A DNA stretch of 64,000 bases from NCBI GenBank assembly GCA_010279815.1, contig QEOQ01000633.1, positions 329,453 to 393,452 of the forward strand, given 5' to 3'. A program made the translations under genes and the position numbers. Below, one piece after another: positions 1 through 10,579 of the stretch (position 1 is the first letter of the stretch; every line of letters starts with the position of its first letter). Below the pieces are notes generated by a model. It was not told where the DNA came from. It saw nothing but the letters and a program-made list of their open reading frames with translations, and ran no database searches. Source of the DNA: Brachionus plicatilis (Eukaryota; Rotifera; Eurotatoria; Ploima; Brachionidae).

Positions 1-56
1 AGCACATTTAAGGATAATAATTGAAAAAAAAATAAAAGATAATTTGGTGCATTTTT

Positions 57-1166
57 GGGTCTGCTAAAAAAATTGACCACCTAACAAAATTTACTTTAAA
101 AAAATCTTCAGTAAAAAATATGAAAACATTATCTTGAAATTGACTACTAAAATTTACATAGTCAATTTTATGAACCAAAAAAAAATTTATTTTTTTCTAA
201 AATTTTTGAGCCAATTTTGAGACCACTTTTATTACATATTTCATTTGGTACAAATTTTTTTTATGAAATTTTTTTCAATTAAAAAATAAATGGACTTTTT
301 GGGTACAAAACAATTTTTTTTATTAATTGTCCAGGTAAAAAACCAATTGTCCACCGAATTTTTCTTTGTCCATAGAATAATTATCTTAATGTTAATTATT
401 TAAGAACTTAACTTTTTTTTTCTTTTTTTTTAAATTTTTTTAATTTTGCCTATTAGGCTTAAATCAATAAATAATAATAATAATAATTATAATATTTAAT
501 GTCAATTATAAAAGGAATTATTATTATATAAGTAATAACAATTTTTTTAACAAACAACATTTTATATGAATGGTTGTTTGAAAAAATATAATTTTATTAA
601 AAACGGAAGTAGGGTAACCATTCCGAACTACCCCGAAGTAGATGATGTTTGAAGCCTAAAGGTGGGGATAAAGAACCTTTGAAGAAAAGAGGTCGTCCTA
701 AAGAAAATATTGTAACAAAAGTTCCTGATGAAAAGATTTCTCCGAAAATATATAACTTAAGAAATTTAAAAAAATAATTTTTTTCGCTATTTAATATTAA
801 TTAGAAGTAATTTTTTTCATAATTCGATTATCAAATGACTTTTTTTTTTATTGTCCGCCAAATTTCTAAATTGTCCATCAATTAACCTGGAAAAAAATCA
901 ATAAAAAAAATTGTCCACAAATTGACTTTTTTCTATTGTCCATGGCGGTGACAAGACCCCAAAATTTGTACCAAATGAAATATGCAATAAAAGTGGTCTC
1001 AAAATTGGCTAAAAAATTTTGGAAAAAAAATTAATTTTTTTTTGTTCATAAAATTGACTATGTAAATTTTAGTAGTCAATTTCAAGATAATGTTTTCATA
1101 TTTTTTACTGAAGATTTTTTTAAAGTAAATTTTTGTGATCAGGTGGTCAAACTTTTGACCAGACCC
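57..1166. mobile_element. Foldback / long terminal inverted repeat element
   Basis: The arms at about 57-370 and 830-1166 are inverted copies of each other. Outer ends are GGGTCTG and CAGACCC, followed by matching blocks around TTGACCACCT, ATCTTCAGTAAAAAATATG and CATTTGGTACAAATTT. Inner arm parts share repeated TTGTCCA motifs. The interior (about 370-830) is AT-rich and holds a short AT-hook-like reading frame. ATTTTT flanks both sides and could be a short target duplication. No transposase is present, so it is non-autonomous. Superfamily unknown. Confidence 0.7.
652..777 (+). pseudogene. AT-hook-like coding remnant inside the foldback
   Basis: The frame starting at 652 is open for 41 codons to a TAA at 775-777. 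It has no start codon; a stop lies just upstream at 643. The translation is basic and contains KKRGRPK, the GRP core of an AT-hook DNA-binding motif, and ends with the motif PKIYNLRN. Such tails occur in transposon-encoded DNA-binding proteins, but the fragment is too short to assign. It could be the last trace of the parent element's protein or a chance frame. Confidence 0.35.
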
Positions 1167-1521
1167 TATTTTTTCGTCTTTTAATGAAAATTTTCTTAGA
1201 ACTTTAAAACAGCATAAAAAAGAGCAATGTTTCATTTTTTTTAAAAACACTATAGATTTTTTAATCTAATAAAAAAATTCAGTCGATTTTTGAATTTTAT
1301 CAATCAATTGGAGTCGGTTTCCAACACCAGTAAAATTTGGTGAATTCATCGTATCGTAGCAGCAGTGTTTTTTCCATTTGATTAAAAGTAGAAAAATAAT
1401 TCAAATTATGAATAACTTAGTTTGTTTCTAAAACACAACTAAACAAAAATAAATTACTTTAAAAAATTTACCAAAAACTCAATTTGAGAACAAAAAAATC
1501 AGTTAAATTTAAATTAATAAA

Positions 1522-2868
1522 ATGTTTAGAAGATATTTTAGTAAAATTTTTAGAGAAATAAAATATCAAAAATTAAAAATATCATTCGTTTTATCTATTG
1601 CATTTTTATACAAACTAAGCAAGCTTAGTAACAAGCAGGAATTGCTACCAAATAAAACAATAAATTTTTTAGATGAAAATGTCCAAACTTTTGATTATCT
1701 CAATCAGTACAAAAGAATAAAAAGCTTTAAGGAACAATTTGTTTACACCTCAAAATGGAAAAAAGTTTTATCCAAGCAGAGAAATTTAAGATACAATCAA
1801 TCCAAAGATTTTCTCATTCTGGAATATACAAAAATATTCAGTGCCACTAAATATTGTCATAAATTTGGGGCTGATCAATTTTACCAAGATGCAAATTTTG
1901 AAAGCGTTAAACGCGAATTATTCTTAAACGAATGCCAGTTTACAAATTGTGTTTTTAGCTGCGATAAACGGCGTCTGAATGAAGCCAACGCTTTGATATT
2001 TCATCAGGCAGATTTGGAAGTATTGGTTCAAGAGGATAGATTATATTTAGAAAATTTAAGGATGTCTTTGAAACAGAGAGAAGAACAAATTTGGATTCTA
2101 TGGAATGATGAGGCCAATAAAGTAAATAAAGACTTGGACGAATTCGCTTTTAACTGGACAATGTCATATAGAACTGATTCGGAGATTTCCGATTGTTCTT
2201 ACGGCTGCATTTATAGAAAGATAAATAAAGATGAGGAAAATTTCTATCAAAAAGTAAAGAAATATTTCGATTTTAAAAGAAATAGTGCCGTGTGGTTTGT
2301 AAGCAATTGTGAGTCAAAGTTTAGAATAAGTTTTGCCAAATCTTTGAGAGAACATTTTCCAGTTGAAATATTCGGTGCATGTTCAGTTTATTTTCGATCA
2401 TTTTTTGATCGATTATTCGGAGAAAGTAAAAAATGTACCAGAGATTCGGGCTGTGAATATGAAAAATTAATCTCGAACAAATTCTATTTGTCATTTGAAT
2501 CGAAAAATTGTTCAAACTATTTGACAGAAAAAGTGTGGAAAATGCTTCACATAGGCATTATACCAGTTGTAATTCAGCCTTCCAAACAATTCTACGAATT
2601 AAATCTGCCTCCCAATTCATTCATACACGCTCAAGACTTTAATTACGAGCCCGAAAAATTGGCAACTTATCTTGAATTTGTTTCCAATGATTTTGACGCA
2701 TATTATAGCTATTTGAAATGGAAACTTGATTATCAAGTTGTTTTTTCTGCTTTTCAAACTGAGCGAAGAAGGTTGTGTGAATTGTGCACAAAATTAAATA
2801 ACGAAGACTCAATAATCTTTTATACCAATGTTTCTGAATTTTTCAACCATCAATGTATTATTAATTAA
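1522..2868 (+). CDS. Alpha-1,3-fucosyltransferase (GT10 family)
   Basis: A single-exon frame of 448 aa starting at ATG. Family knowledge: GT10 enzymes move L-fucose from GDP-fucose to N-acetylglucosamine or glucose on glycoproteins and glycolipids in the Golgi lumen. The sequence shows a type II layout: a basic N-terminus, a short hydrophobic anchor at about residues 20-30, a stem, then the catalytic domain. Signature blocks are visible: WFVSNC near residue 258 (the first donor-binding block), then FESKNCSNYLTEKVW at about 325-339, the GT10 fingerprint with the conserved E336-K337, followed by GIIPVV and PPNSFIH. Length is normal for the family. An AATAAA lies about 20 nt after the stop (2889-2894). 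No close neighbour shares its strand and no intron is evident. Acceptor specificity cannot be read from the sequence. The anchor is short, so membrane insertion is the weakest part of the call. Confidence 0.93.
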   Translation: MFRRYFSKIFREIKYQKLKISFVLSIAFLYKLSKLSNKQELLPNKTINFLDENVQTFDYLNQYKRIKSFKEQFVYTSKWKKVLSKQRNLRYNQSKDFLILEYTKIFSATKYCHKFGADQFYQDANFESVKRELFLNECQFTNCVFSCDKRRLNEANALIFHQADLEVLVQEDRLYLENLRMSLKQREEQIWILWNDEANKVNKDLDEFAFNWTMSYRTDSEISDCSYGCIYRKINKDEENFYQKVKKYFDFKRNSAVWFVSNCESKFRISFAKSLREHFPVEIFGACSVYFRSFFDRLFGESKKCTRDSGCEYEKLISNKFYLSFESKNCSNYLTEKVWKMLHIGIIPVVIQPSKQFYELNLPPNSFIHAQDFNYEPEKLATYLEFVSNDFDAYYSYLKWKLDYQVVFSAFQTERRRLCELCTKLNNEDSIIFYTNVSEFFNHQCIIN

Positions 2869-2925
2869 GCAAAATTTCTATTTGAAAAAATAAAAAAAAT
2901 TCAATTAATTTTTAGAGATAAATGG

Positions 2926-3410
2926 ATCCCCACAAACTAAAAACTTTTTTAAAAAAATCACTGCAAAACACAATTTTTTTGTGCCGAATTCAAAAAAAAA
3001 TAATTCTAACATTTTTAAACAAATAACTGGTTAACACAAATTTTTGTGGTGATAAAAAATTTAATAAATTTGTTATATAATTTATTCAAATAGTGTTTAT
3101 AAAATTATGTACAAAAAATTAAATATTAAATTAATAAAAAAATTAAATTAAAATATATTTTAAGGAAAATCAATTTCCAGCTATTTTTGAACGACCTTTT
3201 TTTCTAGGTTTATTAACAATTCATCGTTTCCAAGTAGCTTATATAGGGCTAACTGGTGACAACAATAGCCTAAATTTAATAAAATATTTGCATTTATTTT
3301 TTTGCATTTTTGAATCTTCAAAAAATTCGGAAATTTTTTTCTATTACAATAATTAATAGGCATTTCATTATCTAGAATATTTTTTGGCAGTTTTTAATAG
3401 ATACTAGATG
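2926..3410. repeat. Dispersed repeat with TCCCCACAAACTAAAAACT end, copy 1
   Basis: The left end TCCCCACAAACTAAAAACT and the interior (TTGTTATATAATTTATTC, CAATTTCCAGCTA, CCTTTTTTTCTAGGTTTATTA) match the repeat at 21867-22850. A 60-codon minus-strand frame (3181-3363, ending ..LEKKVVQK) lies inside; its last part is partly preserved in the other copy, so it is probably a scrap of an element-encoded protein of unknown family. The right end is eroded. Confidence 0.55.
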
Positions 3411-4110
3411 ACCTCCTTTATGGTAAACTTTTTTTCTTTTAAAAATTTATATCATTAGATGTGTAAGATTGAAATATAGTATTTCAAAATTATTTAGTTG
3501 ATTATGAAAACTTTAATTCCAAAAAATTATTTTTTTGAAAATAATGAAAAATTGAAAAATGAAATTTGAGGATATGAAATTCAATTTCCTTTAAGAATTT
3601 TTAAGAACAAACCGGCTTTTTCAGTTCTTAAGATCTAAAAAAAATTTAGAATCATTTTTTAATTGATACAGTATGATGGAAAACACTTTAAATGAGAAAT
3701 CGAGAAGCAAGTCCATTTTCTCAAATATTCCAAGATGAAAATGAACGATTTTTTGCATTTTTTTTTAAATTCAATTTTTCCTTTTTTTCATTATTTTCTT
3801 TTTTTTTTTGAAAGAAATGCTTATTGTTTGTTTTGTTCAATGTTTATTTGAATTTTGTAACCTTGTCAGAATTTTAATTTATGTTAAATCCGATTAAAAT
3901 TCATAATATTAAAAATTAAACGGGATCTCGGCGGAACACTTGCACAGAGTTTTAGGCTTGTTGTCAGTAAAGTTTTGTGAAATTCAGTACAAAATGATTA
4001 AAAGAACAGAAAAAAATGTAAAAAAAATGAATAACTTTTTTTCTAAATGTTTAAACTTAATTCTGTAAATGCAACTTCAATCAAGGTCATATCAAGGTCT
4101 GCTAATTTTG

Positions 4111-4311
4111 GGCATCTTGAAGTTTAAGATCAAAAAAAAATTAATTTGACTGCGCAATTTAATTGCAGAGTTTTTTCAGAGCCCATTCTAATATTCAGCA
4201 TGTTTTTTGCATTATTTAGCATTTTGCAGAGAGATTTAATCAAGTACCATTCAAAAAATATAAAAAAATACTATTTGATCTGATTTTTTTGATCCTAAAC
4301 TTCAAGATGCC
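4111..4311. mobile_element. GGCA/TGCC MITE, GGCATCTTGAAGTT subfamily
   Basis: About 200 bp with terminal inverted repeats GGCATCTTGAAGTTTAAGAT and its complement. It is flanked by CTAATTTTG (4102-4110) and CTAAATTTG (4312-4320), a 9-bp duplication with one mismatch. The interior contains GCAGAGTTTT and ATTCAGCATG blocks that recur in the copy at 52632. No coding capacity. Confidence 0.85.
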
Positions 4312-4701
4312 CTAAATTTGCAGAGTTTAGCAGAAATTAAATTTCTATCTAATCGAGCGTAGGGCATTTTGCAGAGATTTTGCACATCATTAGATGAAAA
4401 TTTTGTAAATATCGTCTTACCATCATAAAATCGTCTTACCATTTATAATGCTTGAATACTTTTTAAAATTTAGGATAAAATTTTCTGATTATTTATTTTT
4501 TAAATAATTTCGAAAAGAAATTTTTATTTATTTTTTTATTTTAAAAAGCCCTTGAAAAGTGTTGCAAAGACGATGGTTAAAATTTTACCGTTTTTACAAT
4601 ATAAATATGCTTCTTTAAGCGATTTAAAAAAAAAAGATAAAAATAAAAATAAGAATATAACAAAAATTTAAGAAAAAAATCTTAAATCAGCTAGAAAATA
4701 C

Positions 4702-5058
4702 GGGGGCTGTGAAGTTCATTTCAATTCGATCGTTTCAATTGAGAAAAATTTGAATAACTTTTTTACTAAAAGGAATAATTAAGTTCTGTAAAATGCTTAA
4801 TGTTTAAGCAATTTTGCTTAATCCGAAAATAAATGTTTGCAAAAACTCTGCAAAGTAAGTGCACAATTAATTTGAATACTTTTAAATGGCGTACAAAATG
4901 CATAAAATTGCAGAGTATTTTGCAGACTTATTTTACTGAATTAAGCAAATCTGCTTATAATTGAGCATTTTATAGAACTAAATCATCTCTTTTAGTAAAA
5001 AAGTTATTCAAGTTTTTCTAAATTGAAATGATCGAATTGAAATCAACTTCACAACCCC
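4702..5058. mobile_element. Foldback MITE with GGGGGCTGTGAAGTT end
   Basis: An almost completely palindromic 357-bp element. The left arm begins GGGGGCTGTGAAGTTCATTT and the right arm ends ..AACTTCACAACCCC. A perfect 9-bp target duplication AGAAAATAC is present at 4693-4701 and 5059-5067. The arms contain TTGCAAAAACTCTGCAAA-type segments like those inside several other foldbacks here. Non-coding. Confidence 0.88.
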
Positions 5059-5394
5059 AGAAAATACTCTGAATTTAGAATATTTTCCAAAAATAAAGCC
5101 CAAATTTATATCTTACTCTAAAAAAAATTTTCTTATTATAAATTGACCTATTATGATGAAAAAAAAGAGTTAAAAATAATCCAATAATGAGAATAAAAAA
5201 ATCTTTAAATTTTCTCTATATTTTCTTTGAAATGTTTAATCTGTTCTAGTTTAATAATTTTTTTAGTTTCTTTACAGATTCTTTAAAAATTCTTTAGTGA
5301 AAAAATTATTAAAGAAAATTTTGCAGAAGAGATATTTTTAAAATGGTTTAAGTTTATTTCTTAATTTTTTAATCAAAATATGCTCTCAGTTATT

Positions 5395-5715
5395 TTTTTA
5401 TCACCCCTAGGCCTGTGTTTTCGGTGAATCCTCCTTATACTCTCAGTGTAGAAAGTGTTCAGACTTTTTCTATCGGTTTAAAATATCCTCCAACATTTAC
5501 TACACTGTTGTACAGCCTGTCTTTCGTTACTTTGCAGAGGCTGGATGAATTCCATACTGGACGGAGTCTATAGGGTTAGGTTACCATAGATGGGATCCTT
5601 CAGTTATGATTGATGGGATCCTTCAGTTACCATAGATGGGATCCTACTGTTTCCCTTCTTCGGAAGTCTAGCTTGCTAGCTTGTTGTAACTTATATTATT
5701 ATTATTATTATTATA
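5395..5715. repeat. GC-richer block with 23-26 bp tandem repeats and an (ATT)n end
   Basis: This block stands out by composition from the AT-rich surroundings. It contains three tandem copies of a unit with core GATGGGATCCTTCAGTTA (about 5588-5655; the last is truncated) and ends in an (ATT)n tract. The layout resembles a 5'-truncated LINE or SINE 3' end on the plus strand, but no reading frame or tRNA-like head was found. Identity unknown. Confidence 0.45.
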
Positions 5716-5745
5716 GCAAAAGAAACCTGTTTTTGAAGAAAAAAT

Positions 5746-6289
5746 GGCAAATTGAAGTTTGAGATCAAGATCAAAAGATCAAAATATAAATTGTAATATT
5801 TTTTTAATAATAAAGAAAAAATAAATTTTTTCAAAAGCAATTACTTGACATGTCATGTCAAGTTTATTTTCATATTTAAAATTTTAAAATGTCCCTTTTT
5901 ATTGAACTTTAGTAGGTTTAAATATTTTAATTGATTTTAATGTAAACTTACTTTTAAAGACAAAAAAATTAACTGTTTTAAAATTTAAAATTTATTGAAG
6001 TAGAAAAATAAAATCATTTTAGTTTGAATGAATGGATATAAAAGTTATAAATTTGAATTTGTGAATTAACTTAACTTGAATTTTTTTAATTATTGATAGT
6101 TTTTGTTAAATAAATTAGAGATCAATCATTTTGATGTTGTATTGATAATGATTTATTATTAGACAATACATGTCTAGTAATGTTTAGTATTTATTTCTTA
6201 AAAATTATTAAAATCTTTAGATTATTTAAGCTTTAAAATTTTAAATGATCCTTTTGATCTTAAAATTTGATCTGAAACTTCAATTTGCC
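5746..6289. mobile_element. GGCA/TGCC MITE, GGCAAATTGAAGTTT subfamily
   Basis: Terminal inverted repeats begin GGCAAATTGAAGTTTGAGATC-like and end ..GAAACTTCAATTTGCC. A perfect 8-bp target duplication GAAAAAAT is present at 5738-5745 and 6290-6297. Several GATCAAAA / TTTTGATC blocks lie just inside each end. The interior is AT-rich and non-coding. Confidence 0.85.
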
Positions 6290-6459
6290 GAAAAAATAAC
6301 CATAAATGCAACAGCATGAATACTTTTAAAAATTAAATAAAATTCTATTTTTAATTAAAAAACTTCAATTTTTAAAATTTAAAAAGTCTAAATAATTAAA
6401 GATAGCTGTACAATTGTTTAGAAGTTTTATTAGTTTAATAATTGACCGATAAGAACTTA

Positions 6460-7421
6460 CAGTGGTGATTTGCTTTTTGTATTTTACAAAAATTTACGTA
6501 AATTTACGTAAAATTACGTAAATTTACGTAAAATCCTAAAAGTCCAAAAAAATTCGAAGAAATACAAAAAAATTAGATTTTTTAAGTTTTTTTTTAAAAA
6601 TTAGCAAAATAAATTCCAAAAAAAATTTACCATTTTTTACGTAAATTTACGTAAATTGATAGTAAAAAAAAGTAAATTCTGGTAAAAAGAAGTAAAAAAT
6701 GGTAAATAAAAGTAAAATTTCAAACATTTAAAAATTAAATATTTTATTTCTATTAATTCTATAATAATCAATTTTTAAATGAAAATAAATGGCTAAATAA
6801 ACATTTATTGTTTTTTTTAATGATTCGACCAACCACCATCCTTTTCGAGCACTATTTTAATTACCTTTTAAATTAAATAATAAAGATTTTTTATTAATTA
6901 TTTTAAATTTTTATAAATTTAACTTTTTTTAAATGGTTAATATATGATTTGCATTTTTAAACTGTTAATAACTTTTGAAACTCTTCTATTGCATGTTTAG
7001 CGTCGTCATCGTTTTTTATATTTTTTTTTCGTATAAAAGTTTTCATTTCATTCCAAACAAGTTCAATTGGATTTAGATCTGGAGATTTTGGTGGCGACTT
7101 AATCTTAAAAAATCAAAAAATTTTTACCCCTTTCAATCATAGTTTTTGAACATTTAAAATTACCCATAAGACGTTATTAGTTTCTAGATATGTCTTACAA
7201 AGCCCTGAAGTATGTTTAGGGTCATTATCCTGATGCAGTTTAAAAAAAAAATCGTATTTGGTTGCTCCAAACGGCAATAGAAATTCACCTAATATCTCTT
7301 GGTATAATTCTGCATCGAGATTTTCCTTAAATATCTTTAATACGTAAAATTTGGTAAATTTACGTAAAATTACGTAAATTTACGTAAATTTTTGTAAAAT
7401 ACAAAAAGCAAATAACCACTG
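6460..7421 (-). mobile_element. Internally deleted Tc1/mariner element
   Basis: The termini are CAGTGGTGATTTGCTTTTTG and its inverted partner ..GCAAATAACCACTG, flanked by TA on both sides (6458-6459 and 7422-7423), the Tc1/mariner target duplication. Each end carries a cluster of ACGTAAATTT motifs. A minus-strand transposase C-terminus lies inside; the N-terminal DNA-binding domain and first catalytic aspartate are gone, so the copy cannot move by itself. Confidence 0.9.
6957..7340 (-). pseudogene. Tc1-type transposase C-terminal remnant with a 60-nt intron
   Basis: Read on the minus strand, the frame gives a segment ending in HQDNDPKHTS (second catalytic Asp codon at 7229-7227) and, after a short interruption, SPDLNPIELVWNEMK (catalytic Glu codon at 7064-7062), then the C-terminus and a TAA at 6959-6957. 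Between the two blocks lies 7163-7104, which starts GT, ends AG, is 60 nt long and contains two in-frame stops. Removing it leaves exactly 34 residues between Asp and Glu, the DD34E spacing of the Tc1 family. The N-terminal part is absent. This is a relic, but the intron reading explains the stops better than random decay. Confidence 0.85.
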
Positions 7422-7423
7422 TA

Positions 7424-9544
7424 AGTTTAAATATTGAAATAGCAATAAAAGTGGAAGAAAATCGAAAAATTGTAAAATTGATGCAGGCTAACCCAGTAAA
7501 GTCAAAGTCCCATGGCTGATACAAAATATTTCGACTTGACCGGACTACATTTTCCTGCAAATTATTTTTAAATTCGTTCCATTAAAGATTTTCCTTTGAT
7601 AGTTTTATTTGTTTTGTTTATTATTTAAAAGTGAGATTATTAAAGGAGTTTGCATGAATTCCAAAAAAAAATATTTTTTTAAGTATCTAGAAAATTAAAC
7701 TTGGTAAAAATTGACAACCACTTAAGGATATGAATCTAGAAAAATAAAAAAAAAATTTCTTGACAATAATTAGTTTTAAATTTAAGTATCCAAAATTAAG
7801 GGCCCATGAACACCTAAGCAGAGGCATTTTGAATTTTTTTTTCAAGGCTTTTCTAAGACAACATAGCTTGTTGAAGAATGTCGAATAACATGTTTTTTGA
7901 TAAATAAATTTTTTGTCCCATTCTAATTTATGCTATATTGGCTTTGCATTCAAAATTTTAGAATCCGAAAAATACTATACTTTACATCTAAAACTCTAAA
8001 ACTTTAAATTAATAATTAAATTTAAATTGAAATACAGTCAACTTTATTAATTCGAAGTTTTAGCTTTGTTTTCAAGCCTCAATTATATAAGAGCAATTCA
8101 AATTCAAAAAAATTTTCTATATCTTACAAGACAAAAGAATCAGACCTGGAAAATATAAAAGTAACTTCATAAACAATATTTTCAAGTATATTCTGTCCAT
8201 TATTAGTATTTTTGAAATAAAATAGAAAATTATTTTTAGAAATAAATTTCAAATTGTATAGTTTTACGACTTTAAAACACATTATTTTTAAAAACTTTTT
8301 ATTCCTACAGTGTTAAAAAATTGACTTTTTTCCTTTATTTTTTTTCCATTTTATATTTTCGTCAAAAATTAAACAAAATTAAATTTTTATAATCCATATT
8401 CTGAATAAAATTTTGATAGACATTTGAAAGAAAATTTCTAATTTTTGGAACGAACTAAAGGGGTTGTTAAGGATAATAAATCAAAAAAGTGAATTAGAAG
8501 CTAAACAAATCGTTTCTGAATTTCATTCAGCCGTGCTTTTCTTAGTAATTTTTCGTAAAAATGCGTAAATTTAAAAATGTCTAAAATAAACCGATTTTAG
8601 AGAATTTTTTTTTGGCGATTTATTTTTTTTTGACTAAAATTACTAAAAATAAATTTTTTTTCCTTATTTTGCAAATCTGATAATTTTCTAAATCGTTTTT
8701 AAATTATAAATTAAAAAACTAAAAATCAGACGTTTAAGTCGATTTGAGCAATTTTTTGAGCCAGAGGAGGATGTTTTAGTGGTACATTTAGAAAATTTTT
8801 TTTGGAATTAAAACTAAATTTGGAATTTTATGATATAAATTTTGATAAAAAATACGAGTTTTCTAATCTGGTTTCTCATTTAGATCCCAATAATTAAATT
8901 AAAATTTAGTTCACAAAAAAATTTAAAAAAAGTTAATTAAAAAATTAATTTTTTTTATTTTAAATTAAAGCAAACGCCATTTAAAAATTTTAGAAAGATT
9001 GATTTTAATTCATACGAAAATTGACGAAAAAAAGACTTATTTTTCCAGTAAAATAGAAAAAAAAATTTAAGAATGTTCCTTTAATTGATCAAATTCACTA
9101 AGCAATTCAAAATTATTTTAAATTTCTAGTTTAAAGAGTTGCACTCTCTATGAGAATCTTTTTGAATCTTCTTAAAAATTTTCAGAAAAAATAAAAAAAT
9201 AAAATTGTGATTCAAAAAAGTAGTAGTGTCATAAGAAAATATCGCCTCAATTTTTTTAAAACTAATTGTTTTTTTTTAAATTAATAAATTTAATTATTAA
9301 AATTTATAAATTTTTATTTAATTGTATTTCGCTATCTTCGTGTTTGAAAATTTGTGTTTGCTTAGTGAATTTAATTATATGAAAACACTAAAATGGTGCC
9401 TAAGTCACGAAAATTTTGATTTTGAAGACTATGTTTTTGTTGACGAGAGAACAGTACGAGTTTTAATTAATTAAATTAATTAATTTTTGTAACAAAATTC
9501 TATTTTTTTAAATCTTTCTTAAATTTTTTTTTCAATTTTTTTAC
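7424..9544. other. AT-rich intergenic stretch, nothing recognised
   Basis: No open frame with protein-like composition, no tRNA or rRNA and no clear inverted repeat was found. Scattered ACGTAAAT-like words (for example around 8547-8565) may be worn Tc1-type termini. Confidence 0.5.
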
Positions 9545-9554
9545 TCAAATAAAT

Positions 9555-9625
9555 GAAGTGTTAATCGGTCTGAATAAGGAATAGGGCACTAGCCTTTCCA
9601 TTAACCTTGAAATTGAAATTTATTA
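9555..9625 (+). repeat. LINE 3' end fragment (CTAGCC..ATTAACCTTGAA family)
   Basis: The motifs GTGTTAATC, GGGCACTAGCCT and ATTAACCTTGAAATTGAAA match, in plus orientation, the 3' untranslated ends of the two LINEs at 25344 and 43986. This copy is a severely 5'-truncated tail with no coding sequence. Confidence 0.6.
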
Positions 9626-9759
9626 CAAGTTTTTGAAAAACCTCTTTATCGTCTAAGGTAAAAAAATATTAGACTAACAAAAATTTCTTGTAGTTCAAAA
9701 TTGAATGAAGAATAAATTTTTTGGGTGGAATTTCTTTTAAAGGAGCAACAAAATTTACA

Positions 9760-10091
9760 GGCAAAATGTAATTTATTGTACATTTTTATATTTTTACATT
9801 TTTACATTTTTGAGAGAAGAAAAAAAAATCTCAGAATCAAAAAATCAAAAAAATTTTCATTCAAGAAAAGTAATAATAAATTCGCAATTACTTAAAAAGG
9901 AGTTTTAGAAAAATTTAAATGCAAAAACCAAGGGTAATTTTTTGAAAATCCCTTTTAATTAATTGCGAATTTATTATTAATTTTCTTGAATGAAATTTTT
10001 TTTAGATTTTTTGATTTTGAGATTTTTTTTTCTTCTCTCAAAAATGTAAAAATGTAAAAATATAAAAATGTACAATAAATTACATTTTGCC
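9760..10091. mobile_element. GGCA/TGCC foldback MITE, GGCAAAATGTAATTTATTG subfamily
   Basis: A near-complete palindrome of 332 bp: GGCAAAATGTAATTTATTG..., repeated TACATTTTT words and GAGAGAAG in the left arm, and the inverse in the right arm ending ..TACATTTTGCC. A perfect 8-bp target duplication AATTTACA is present at 9752-9759 and 10092-10099. Non-coding. Confidence 0.88.
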
Positions 10092-10579
10092 AATTTACAA
10101 TATTTCTTAAAATTGTTATAAAAAAACTTTTATTTTAAATAACTTTAGATTTTTTTTTACATAATTTTTTAAAAGGTATTTGCGCTTGTCTACAACATGA
10201 TTTTGAAATATTTAGATAAAGGAAAGGATTTTTATAAGCTTTAAACAAAAAATAGAATATTAGCTTTTTTCCTTTATTTTATCACAATTTTTACGGAGAA
10301 TTGAGTGAAAAGTTGTAAAATTATTTAAAAAAAGAAAGAAAAAAAATCAATTTTTTTGAAAAAACTCGTTCTTTTTTGAGCTTTTAATATTTTACCAATG
10401 TTCGTTAATAACCAAAATAAATTATAATTAATTAACGTAAATTTACGTAAAAAATAGTCCAATGATCAAATCAAAACTATAAATGAAATTAATCATTTTT
10501 TTATTTATATTTTTATTTTTTAAGATTCGCCAAAAAGTGTTTGTCACTGAAAATCATAATTCAAGCAATTTCATAAGAA
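10092..10579. other. Upstream region of the sulfotransferase gene
   Basis: AT-rich, no gene. Contains one ACGTAAATTTACG-like word near 10436-10450. No promoter element can be assigned with confidence. Confidence 0.4.

Larger units (their letters stand above)
45..1400. repeat. Repeat of the TGGTG...TTTTTCGTCTTTTAAT family, split by a foldback element
   Basis: The sequence TGGTGCATTTTT at 45-56 resumes at 1167 as TATTTTTTCGTCTTTTAAT and runs to about 1400. The same order of motifs, uninterrupted, opens the inverted-repeat element at 62971. Both also share a GTGAATT..TATCG(T/C)AGCAGCAG-like stretch (about 1338-1363 here, about 63261-63288 there). This copy appears to have been split by the foldback at 57-1166. 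The right boundary near 1400 is approximate. Confidence 0.4.
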
